Of a stretch of 64,000 bases of DNA, positions 17,102-25,000 are shown piece after piece; the stretch's first letter is position 1, and each line of letters starts with the position of its first letter. The DNA is from Ga0077555 sp050187415 (GTDB lineage: Bacteria > Pseudomonadota > Alphaproteobacteria > Rhizobiales > Hyphomicrobiaceae), in contig JBFWXN010000015.1 in the NCBI GenBank assembly GCA_050187415.1, positions 1 through 64,000 on the forward strand, in the 5' to 3' direction. A program made the translations under genes and the position numbers. Below the pieces are notes generated by a model that had not been told where the DNA came from, ran no database searches, and saw only the letters and a list, made by a program, of their open reading frames with translations.

Positions 17102-17635
17102 ATGTGCAACCTCTACGCCGAGACCCGGAATACGAAGGCGATCCGCGACCTGTTCAAAGTCGCAAGCAACCGCGCAACTGAAGTCGAGCCAAAGGATACG
17201 ATCTTCCCCGCTCATATGGCGCCCGTGGTGCGGCTGGCGGAAGACGGCGGGGGGAGCTTGTGGAATTCTCGTGGGGCCTCGTGCTCTTGCAGCCCGCCTG
17301 GTGAGCGCGCGACATGGCATTGGTTTGCACTGGTTGGCGACGAACCCCGCGCGATGGTCTCATTCGCCGGCATCTGGCAGCGGTAGCGCGGGCCGCTCAG
17401 AAAGGAGGGTCCGAACGTCGACCTCGACGTCTATTCGTTCATGACGACAATGCCGAACGCGGCAACCTCATCGATCAACCATGAGCGCTCGCCCGTGCTG
17501 CTGACGACCAATGAGGGAGCGCGACGCTTGGCTTGACGGGACGGCGGCCGAGGCGCGCGCTCTCATTCGTCCCTTAGAGGGCGAGCGACTGCTCATCGTT
17601 CAGGCAAGTGCTGAAAAGCGGGATTTGCTGGGATG
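17102..17635 (+). pseudogene. Decayed SRAP (YedK/HMCES-type) peptidase gene
   Basis: SRAP proteins cross-link through Cys2 to abasic sites in single-stranded DNA. The start MCNLYAETRNTKAIRDLFKV is typical, with the catalytic Cys present, and FALVGDEPRAMVSFAGIW matches the middle of the domain. The segment between them is much shorter than normal. A frameshift follows near 17,386: another frame carries GPNVDLDVYSFMTTMPNA and INHERSPVLLT, and a further frame near 17,533 gives WLDGTAAEARALI down to the stop at 17,635. The gene is thus broken by an internal deletion and at least two frame changes and cannot make a normal protein. Confidence 0.8.
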
Positions 17636-17646
17636 AATGTGCATCC

Positions 17647-18075
17647 TCAAGCTTCGGAGGGTTGCGGCGTGTAAACGCACTCGAGTTTCAATCCATCAGG
17701 ATCGGCGAAAAAAACTGCGTAATAGCCGCAGCCGCTGTTGTACTGTGGATAGTCAGCAGGCAGGTCTAGAATCCTGCCGCCGATGCGCTGAACCACCTCG
17801 CAAATGCGATCGACGTCATCTCGGCAATCCACGCCCCAAGCGACGTGATGGAGCCCAGGCGAGTATCGATCATGCGAGCGAAGCTTGCCGTATTCGCTGG
17901 CCTTCACAACTGCAATCGAATGCACGCCGAGCGGCGACCGGAGATGCCAATCGAAGCCGCGTTCCTCACGTCTCGCCAACCGATATCCGAGCGTCGTGAG
18001 GACGGCATCATAGAAGGCGAACGACCGATCGGGGTTCGCGACTGTAAGATCAATATGATGAACTACACCGCGCAT
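17647..18075 (-). CDS. VOC-family (glyoxalase-like) protein
   Basis: A 142-residue vicinal-oxygen-chelate protein made of two beta-alpha-beta-beta-beta modules. Probable metal ligands are the His in VVHHIDLTV, the His in GLHHVAWGV and the Glu in GLKLECVY. The AVFFADPDGLKLE ending is typical of fosfomycin-resistance or glyoxalase-like members; the substrate is unknown. It starts 7 bases after the stop of the gene at 18083, so the two are probably cotranscribed. Confidence 0.88.
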   Translation of the reverse strand: MRGVVHHIDLTVANPDRSFAFYDAVLTTLGYRLARREERGFDWHLRSPLGVHSIAVVKASEYGKLRSHDRYSPGLHHVAWGVDCRDDVDRICEVVQRIGGRILDLPADYPQYNSGCGYYAVFFADPDGLKLECVYTPQPSEA

Positions 18076-18082
18076 CGGTGCC

Positions 18083-18457
18083 TCATTTCGGCTGGGCGTC
18101 GGTCGAACCCGGCGCGGGAGGAGGAATCACTCGAATTCTACCACCCTCAGCCGGGATCTTGTGCATTTCTGGATCGACACCCGGTGGGGGCTTCAGCACG
18201 CCCTTTTGCTTGCTCAACGTGTTGCTCAGAGTACCGGAGGGCGCCTCTGGAACCGGGCTCGTCGGAACGGGCTTGGGCTCTATCTTCTCCGGCGGCGTGT
18301 CGGTTGGATGACCAGGTGTCGTGCGCGGTGCAGCGGACTGACCGAAAGCCGAAGCGGCGAGCGCGACGATGGTCCCACCCGCCGCAACAAGCCCCATCAC
18401 GAAACGGGCTATTGTCGCGGCCCTGTCGCCATGTATTGCGGCATTCCTAATGATCAT
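18083..18457 (-). CDS. Proline-rich exported or membrane-anchored hypothetical protein
   Basis: A 124-residue protein. Residues about 18-40 form a hydrophobic signal or anchor segment (GLVAAGGTIVALAASAFG), followed by a Pro/Thr/Ser-rich region with LSNTLSKQKGVLKPPPGVD and ending RVIPPP. Proteins with this LS...GV..PP.GVDPE pattern are common in Bradyrhizobium relatives, function unknown. It lies directly upstream of the VOC gene. Confidence 0.7.
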   Translation of the reverse strand: MIIRNAAIHGDRAATIARFVMGLVAAGGTIVALAASAFGQSAAPRTTPGHPTDTPPEKIEPKPVPTSPVPEAPSGTLSNTLSKQKGVLKPPPGVDPEMHKIPAEGGRIRVIPPPAPGSTDAQPK

Positions 18458-18925
18458 ACATTCATAACGTCTGGACCATCCGCTCGTTCCAAGACACCAC
18501 GAGTCATCCGTCTAGCTAGCCTCAGTTCTGGCTACACGAGGCAAGTTAGGTGTCTATCGAGGTGGTCGCCGGCGATGACGTGTTTTCGAGCAGATCACCC
18601 CAAGGATGAGTGATCTAGCCGAGGCATGTTCCTGCGGGCTCATGGCTGAAACCAGTTCGTCAGCTTTTGTTTTACGCATGCGCGTCTTCCCCCCAGCCAA
18701 ACGCTGCCTGGGCAAGCTCCCTTCGCTCAGTCGAGGCCGTGGGCGTCGCACTGCCTGAGTTCTGCATGAGAAAGAAGTTATGTGCATATTCGTCCCCCAG
18801 GTAAATGGAACGAACGGGTCCCTAGGACCGTTCGACATCGCGTGCGGCTCGCGGCCTATTGGCCGATCCCTCCAAATTGAATTTTTGTCTTCGAGCTTCT
18901 CGAATGTTCGTCACAGGGCAGGAGA
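18458..18925. other. Intergenic stretch, no recognisable gene
   Basis: About 468 bases between divergent genes. A minus-strand frame (18,554-18,838) is open but Arg-rich and unlike any family I know, so I do not call it. No RNA gene or repeat is evident. Confidence 0.45.
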
Positions 18926-19327
18926 ATGGCCGGCATGACCACCCAGATCGGCTCGGGTTCAAGCACCTATTGGTTTTCTATTTTCGCTCGAAAGGCTTCG
19001 GATTGGGCTGGCCGACCGATAACGTTCGCGGCCGCACTCGGACTGATCGCATTGTGGGCAGTCTCGGGTCCATTCTTCGCGTATAGCGACACGTGGCAGC
19101 TGGTAATCAACACATCGACTACGATCATCACGTTTCTGATGGTGTTCGTCATCCAGAATTCTCAGAACCGAGACGCCGAGGCGATCCAGGTCAAACTCGA
19201 CGAGTTGATCCGGTCTGTAGACGGCGCGAACAACAAGCTTTTGGATCTGGAAGAGCTCGACATCGAGTCGATCGATAAGATTCGCGAGAACTATCGGAAA
19301 CTGGCGGCCGCTGCGAGACGTGAGTGA
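18926..19327 (+). CDS. Low-affinity iron permease-like small membrane protein
   Basis: A 133-residue protein matching the low-affinity iron permease (PF04120) pattern: two membrane spans (TFAAALGLIALWAVSGPFFA and TIITFLMVFVIQNSQNRD) and a conserved tail AIQVKLDELIR. The family name comes from yeast Fet4-like proteins; metal transport by the short bacterial versions is not established. AGGAGA lies close to the start, and a Met three codons in is an alternative. Confidence 0.85.
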   Translation: MAGMTTQIGSGSSTYWFSIFARKASDWAGRPITFAAALGLIALWAVSGPFFAYSDTWQLVINTSTTIITFLMVFVIQNSQNRDAEAIQVKLDELIRSVDGANNKLLDLEELDIESIDKIRENYRKLAAAARRE

Positions 19328-19461
19328 GCAGCGCCAGCCGAGGAGTGCGCGAAAGTAATCGATCTGATTGCAGCGCTTCGACAGGGGGCAGTCTCGGGAA
19401 GTCGGAGAAGCTCGTTCAGGATCCTGGCGCCCCGACCCAAGGCTATTGATCGAGGTGTGCA

Positions 19462-20349
19462 ATGCCAACGAACGCATGGAAGGTCTTGCAGATTGCGATC
19501 GATCAATGGTTCGCTCATAAATCTGCGCGGCTTGGGGCCGCACTCGCCTATTACTCCGTCTTCTCGATGGGTCCGTTGTTGCTCATCGTGATCAGCATCG
19601 CGGGCCTGTTTCTGGGTGCGGACGCAGTCAGAGGCAGCCTGACCAGCCAGTTTAGGTCAATGCTCGGAGATACCGGCAGCAAAGCAGTCGAGGCGATGTT
19701 GCAGGGGGCGAGTTCACCGGAGGGCGGACACCTGACGGCTGTCACAGGCATCGTGCTGCTCTTCGTTGCGGCGCTTGGGGTCGTCAACCAACTGAAAGAC
19801 GCCATGAACACGATATGGAATGTCGAGCAGCCTAAAGACGTGAACGTCCGCTGGTATGTGCGAACCTACCTCGTCTCCTTCGCTGGCATCATGAGTCTTG
19901 GCTTCCTGTTGGCAGTATCACTGGTGATCAGCACCGGCCTCGCCGCACTCTCCACATGGGCTGGTAGCTCATCGACGGTCATTGGCGAAGTTCTTAGTTT
20001 CGTCGCCTCCCTGGCGGTGCTGACGACGTTATTCGCCATGCTCTACCGGTGGTTCCCTGACACCGAAATCGCTTGGCGCGATGTTCTGCCAGGCGCCTTC
20101 TTCGCTGCCTTGGCGTTCAATCTCGGCAAGTCCGCCATCGGCTGGTACATCGGCACGCAAGGGCTGGAATCCACTTACGGCGCTGCGGCTTCGATCGTGA
20201 TCCTTCTTATCTGGGTCTATTACTCGGCCCAGATCGTGCTTTTCGGCGCCGAACTGACCCACGCCTATGCGACCGAGATAGGATCTTGCCAAAGGATGGA
20301 TGTGAATGCCCAGCTGCCTCACAAGGCACGTACGCTTGGTAATGAATAG
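19462..20349 (+). CDS. YihY/BrkB-family inner membrane protein
   Basis: A 295-residue protein with about six membrane spans. LGAALAYYSVFSMGPLLLIVI, NTIWNVEQPKD, LYRWFPDTEIAWRDVLPGA and GAAASIVILLIWVYYSAQIVLFGAE are all hallmark segments of the YihY family, which was once called ribonuclease BN by mistake and has no firmly known role. The C-terminal tail is short. A hairpin terminator follows about 42 bases after the stop. It is a separate transcription unit from the permease-like gene before it. Confidence 0.93.
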   Translation: MPTNAWKVLQIAIDQWFAHKSARLGAALAYYSVFSMGPLLLIVISIAGLFLGADAVRGSLTSQFRSMLGDTGSKAVEAMLQGASSPEGGHLTAVTGIVLLFVAALGVVNQLKDAMNTIWNVEQPKDVNVRWYVRTYLVSFAGIMSLGFLLAVSLVISTGLAALSTWAGSSSTVIGEVLSFVASLAVLTTLFAMLYRWFPDTEIAWRDVLPGAFFAALAFNLGKSAIGWYIGTQGLESTYGAAASIVILLIWVYYSAQIVLFGAELTHAYATEIGSCQRMDVNAQLPHKARTLGNE

Positions 20350-20390
20350 AAACGTGTATACAGAATGATTTTGAACTCGCCGCTAAAAGT

Positions 20391-20415
20391 AAAAGGACTC
20401 CCGTAAAGTTCTTTT
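20391..20415 (+). terminator. Rho-independent terminator after the YihY gene
   Basis: AAAAGGACT (20,391-20,399) pairs with AGTTCTTTT (20,407-20,415) with one G-T pair around a 7-base loop. The A/T ends of the stem supply the terminal T-run. Confidence 0.5.
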
Positions 20416-21199
20416 CTCAAAACTGATACGGCTGGACCGGCTGCAGGTTTCAAAACCGCTAGTCCATATGAAAACCGTGTCCACGGCGACACGAGGAACT
20501 GCCTTGGATCGCCTTCGGTCCTCCTCGCCGAGAAACCAACCGCAGACATCGTGAGACACGGGTCAGTTGCATTCGTCAGGCGCGTTCGTCAGGCGAGCTC
20601 TCGCGCGAAGGCGCGTCTTACACCCACGTCGCATACGAGTTCGGCCAAAAATCAGTGCGGCACAATACAGAGGTCGGCCTGAACGTAGTTCGCAGGCGCG
20701 CGTCGGGTCTGCTATACATATCCCTCAGTCGCGACTTAGACATCGTCACCAGTAGGGAAACCCATGGGCAAAAGAATTGTGGACTTGCGCCCGATTAAGC
20801 GGTCCATCATGCGATTGAGGCCATCCATAAAATGGTTGCGCTTGAAGAACCCGGAACCCGCCTTGGGCAGTTCACCAAAGTTCTCAAGTTGGGCAACTTG
20901 GTCGACGAGGCTGTCCGAAGCGACGAGTGGGCTCGGCTTGCAAATCTGTTTCGATGTCGCTATTGGCATTCGCCGCCCCGCATCAACTTGAACGGCTGCA
21001 ATGAACGGCGGATTTCCCGGAATCCTGTGAGTGCGGGATCAGGCCAGTTGCACCGCCTGCACCGACAAAGTCACCTAACTCCACAAGCCGCTCTGACCGC
21101 GCAGGTCGGCGGCCTTGCGCCTATGTAGGCACGAATGTGGGAACAGAGATCCATAAAGTCCGATAAGCGGTTTAAGAATAGCATGTTAATTAAAGATCA
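20416..21199. other. Gene-poor stretch next to the 3' end of tRNA-Sec
   Basis: About 780 bases hold only short frames on both strands (the longest near 75 codons), none with a recognisable domain or good ribosome site. A short tandem repeat lies at 20,572-20,595. I searched by eye for a duplicate of the tRNA 3' end that could mark an old attachment site and found none. Confidence 0.5.
20572..20595. repeat. Short tandem repeat
   Basis: The 11-base unit TTCGTCAGGCG occurs twice with a period of 13 bases (20,572-20,582 and 20,585-20,595). It may be chance or a small slippage product in degenerating DNA. Confidence 0.4.
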
Positions 21200-21294
21200 T
21201 GGCAGAGGAGGCAGGAGTCGAACCCACCAAGAGCCGTCTTGCGACCCTCTCCGGATTTGAAGTCCGGATGGCCCACCGGGACCAATTCTCCTCC
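21200..21294 (-). tRNA. selC: tRNA-Sec (anticodon UCA)
   Basis: The minus strand folds as a selenocysteine tRNA of 95 bases. The anticodon arm is CCGGA-CTTCAAA-TCCGG with anticodon TCA. The D-arm has a 6-bp stem and a 4-base CGGT loop, which is specific for tRNA-Sec. A long variable arm, the GGTTCGACTCC T-arm and an encoded CCA complete it. Oddities are a G1-U72 pair at the top of the acceptor stem (GGAGGAG with CTCCTCT) and two wobble pairs in the T-stem. With SelA, SelB and SelD, which are not in this window, it inserts selenocysteine at UGA. The 3' end points toward the gene-poor region. Confidence 0.93.
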
Positions 21295-21459
21295 ATCGCG
21301 ATCGACCGTGTCGAACGGTTCATTCGAATGTCACGGCCAGCGACTTGTCAAGCACGCGGCGCATCGAGGAGAGTGCACAACGGTTTTCCACATGGTTTCG
21401 AGTTCTTCGCCGGGCACCGGCCCGACCTCGTGCTGCGGTCCTTTGGACGAGGTCCCGAG

Positions 21460-21966
21460 CTAAGCGGGAATGCGGAACGGCCGCCCAAAAACCGGGTCTG
21501 TCGGCGGCGGCGTGACATATTTGAGCTTTTCTCGGGCGGCCCCGTGCGCATCGGCCGTGGCGCGAACCAAATCGTAGTCGGCGCCACCGGGATAGGCGCC
21601 GACGACCGAGAGGTCCGACGTCGCGTCGATGCGGCAATGGCCCACGCCCGCCGGAATGAGGACGGCATCCCCCGCCGTCAACTCGAGCACCGGGCCCGCA
21701 GGCCCACCGAATTGCACCTGCGCCGAGCCGCTCGCGACGCCCAGCACTTCGTGGACGGTGGCGTGATAGTGGTGGAACGGGTAGATACCGTTGACCCACG
21801 CATTGGACCACCCGTTGCGTTTGAAATGCGTCTCGATCTCACGCTCGCTCGCATTCCGGAAGGCGCCGCGATAGACGAGCGCGGGGATGGTCGGATTGTT
21901 TGGAACGAGGCCGTCGTCCGTCAGCCGATATGCTTCGATTTCGGGCTGCTTGTTGTCCGGCTGCAT
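21460..21966 (-). CDS. Cupin-domain protein (YjlB-like)
   Basis: A 168-residue protein with a single cupin barrel. The metal-binding cupin 1 motif is HHYHATVHEVLGV with following G-rich strands, and LTAGDAVLIPAGVGHCRID is cupin 2. Length and the start of the barrel (WVNGIYPFHHYH) resemble B. subtilis YjlB, of unknown function. It lies between tRNA-Sec and the helicase gene, 89 bases downstream of neither strong promoter nor terminator that I can see. Whether it belongs with the helicase unit is unclear. Confidence 0.87.
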   Translation of the reverse strand: MQPDNKQPEIEAYRLTDDGLVPNNPTIPALVYRGAFRNASEREIETHFKRNGWSNAWVNGIYPFHHYHATVHEVLGVASGSAQVQFGGPAGPVLELTAGDAVLIPAGVGHCRIDATSDLSVVGAYPGGADYDLVRATADAHGAAREKLKYVTPPPTDPVFGRPFRIPA

Positions 21967-22055
21967 GCGGGCCTCCGTGCGCGATCGCCGGCCGGCGCGT
22001 GGCCGGCGCCGGCCATGTCATGGTCCCGATCAGATCGGATGCCGATCTGCGCGCG

Positions 22056-25000
22056 TCAAGACTTGACAACGGCGCCGTCGTCCACGCTGCGGCTGCTCGG
22101 TCCGCGCGCGCGTTCGCCCACTGCATCGTCCGGTCGCGGGATCTTGGCAATCCAGTCCTTCGCCAGCGCGAATTCCACGTTCCAGCCCGCAGAACGGAGA
22201 AGGCCGGGATAGGTGACATAGCGATCGATCACATCGCGAACGGCATAATGGCGGCCGTTGTCGGTCAGGACAGCCGTCGTGAACGCGGCTGCGCCTTGAG
22301 CGCGAACGGCAACATCGCAACGAGCCGTCGACTGGCCGAGGCCGCGAACCACCGATCGCCCCTGCCGGCCATAGGTCTGGGCAATGAGGTCGGCGAGCGG
22401 ATCGGCGAGGTCTGCCACGTGCGCAATGTGATCTGCGCCCGGATAGCCGCGAAGTGCACGCTGCATGGCATCGGCGTCGCCGACCGAGACCGCGGCCGCG
22501 TATTCGAGATACCGTTTCAGGGCGTTGGCACCCTTGTTCCAGTCGTTCGTGACCTGCGAAGCCTCGAACGAGGCGACGACGGCCACGTGCTGCTTCGCCC
22601 GGCTGAAGATCACGTTCAGCCGCTTTTCGCCGCCCTCCTGGTTGATCGGGCCGAAATTCATGATCATGCGGCCGGTTGCGCCGGGACCGTAGGCGACCGA
22701 GACGATGATGATATCGCGCTCGTCACCTTGCACGTTCTCGAGGTTTTTGACGAACAGTTCCTCGTGGTCGAGCGCAAGCGCGCGGTCAAGGCGGTTGCGA
22801 AACGGGGGATGCTCCGTTGCCAGCCGGTCGAGGGCATCCTCGATCTCGGCCTGCTGAGACTGGGAGAAGGCCACGATGCCGATCGATTTGCTGGCATCCT
22901 GGCTCAACAGCGCGCGGACCAGATCGGCAATGTAGACAGCCTCTTTCGCGTTGCGCTGGCCGACATAGGAGGCATCCGGCAAACGGTGAAAGCTGATCGG
23001 CCGGCTTAGGACGCGCTGCGCCAGGTCTCGCAACGGCGCCGGGGCGGTGACGTCGATCGCTGCGGTAGGCGACAGCGGCTGGCGGCTCGGAACAGTTCGC
23101 AGATGCCCCCCATAGAACGCCTGGTTGCAAAACCCGATGAGGCTCTCGTGGCGGCTCCTGTAGTGCCATTCGAGCCGGGTCGCGGGCAAGGCAGCCGCGG
23201 CCTTGTCGAGCAGGCTCTCGGCCTGCATGCCGAAGGCGACGTAGTCCGGAAGGTCGGCATCGTCGGTGTCGAGCTTGCGGCCGAAATAGCTCGGCGGTGG
23301 CAACTGCATCTCATCGCCGACGACGATCATCTGGGGCGCGCGGTAAAGTGTCGGCAAGGCGTCTTCGATGGGGATCTGACTCGCTTCGTCGAAGACGACC
23401 ACGTCGAACAGGGCCTCGTCGAGCGGCAATGTGTCGGCCACACTGAGTGGGCTCATCATCCAGATGGGCTTCAGGTCACGGACGACGTTGCCGGGCGCCC
23501 CGGTCAGAAAATCCCGCAATGCAGCGCTTGGGCGCAGGAGGGAGAATTGATGTTCGAGGAAGGCCCGGCCGACATCGTAGGTCTCGTCCGGAGTGCCGAT
23601 GCGGCTGCGAAAGCGAGACTTTCGCTCGTCCAAGATACGCCGCGCATTGAGCGTGCGCAGCTCCGCGAGCTTCGCGCCGAGATCTTCGGCGATCCGCTGC
23701 AAATCGTGCGAGGCGACGCGTTGCGCAGCCGGGTGCTCGGCAAAGATACGCTGAACCCCGAGGTGCAGTGACGCCGCGCGCAGTGTGTCCGTCTGCATCG
23801 GGGCTGCCCGTAGCGCTTCGCCCAATGCTGGCGACGCCTCATCGAGATGCCGCAGGGCGGCCGCGAGTTCGATCGCCCGGTCGTCGATGGCGTCGAGCAC
23901 GTCGAGGTGATCCGCGAGCGTACGTGCCGAACCGTCGCCGAAGCGTGGAAAGAGGGCGAGGATCGCGGCCCGAGCCTGCTGCACGCGGACCTGAGTGGCG
24001 GCGAGAGCGAGAATACGCGACCGAACCGCGTCCTCGTCGTCAGGCGCCGTGCGAAGGAGTGCGGCTTCCGGCGAACCGTGCTCGCCTCTTCGCTGCCAGA
24101 TGCCGGTCAGCTGCGCCCGAAAGGTATCGAGATCATCGACCCCGAGGGATTGCCGGAGGAGGCTTGCGTAGTCGTCGCGCTCAGCCCGCGCCTCGTGCTC
24201 CCCCGCCATCCGCGCGAGCGCGGCGGCGCGGCTGCCCGCAGAATTGGCGAGACGCTCGTCGAGGATGTGTTTCAGGTTGCGCCATTCGCCCGACAGAAAG
24301 CCCCACACGCGGCCTTCGTGGCGCCGCGCGAGGGGCAGCCAGGCCATCGTTTCGGCGGCCGAGGGCTTGTGACGCCAGCCTGGGTTGGCGGCGATGGTCG
24401 TGGCCAGCGATCGCTCGAGTGCGTCGAGCGTTGCGAATTGATCATGCAGACGGCGGGCGGCGTCGGTATCGTGCTCGCGCAGATCGAGCCGGCCGATCGC
24501 CGCGAGGGGCTCGAGACGGGCCGCAAGTGTCGTCTCGGCAAACAGGGTCTCGAGCCCGATCCTCCGAGCCTCGTCGGTTCGCACGCCCGAGGCCGAAGCG
24601 GCCTCGAATATCGCAAGTGCGGCGCGCGCCGCCTGCAGCAGCATGGCGAGACAGGCACCAGGGTCGGGGCGCGCGAGCAGCGTCCGCGGCAGCGCGGAGA
24701 GCGTCGCGAGAACGCGCCCGCGTTCGATGGGCACGTCCCGCAGCGCCTTGTCGAGCTCGATGAGCGCACCCTCGCCGTCGACGAACGCGCCCCACGGTGG
24801 GACGGCCTCGCGCTCCTGCAACGAGATGCGCGGTCGCGGCATGGCGCGCTTGATCGCGACGTCCAAAAGGTCGCGAAGCGTCGTCTCGCCCGATCCCACG
24901 TAGCGCTGCATCGTCGACGAGAAGACGCGAAGCTGGTCGGCCGAGGTTTCGATGTCGGCGACGAGGTCTGCGCGCTTGTCGCGAATGGTCCGGCTCGGGC

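Noticed and set aside
18554..18838. Minus-strand frame of 94 codons
   Set aside because: Arg-rich, no signal or domain, weak start; not supported as a gene.
20736..20969. Minus-strand frame of 77 codons in the gene-poor stretch
   Set aside because: Looks less random than its neighbours but has no ribosome site or recognisable domain, and a plus-strand frame overlaps it.
21199..22212. Plus-strand open frame beginning in the tRNA-Sec gene
   Set aside because: Overlaps the tRNA and the cupin gene in antisense; the first residues are only the reverse of the T-arm.
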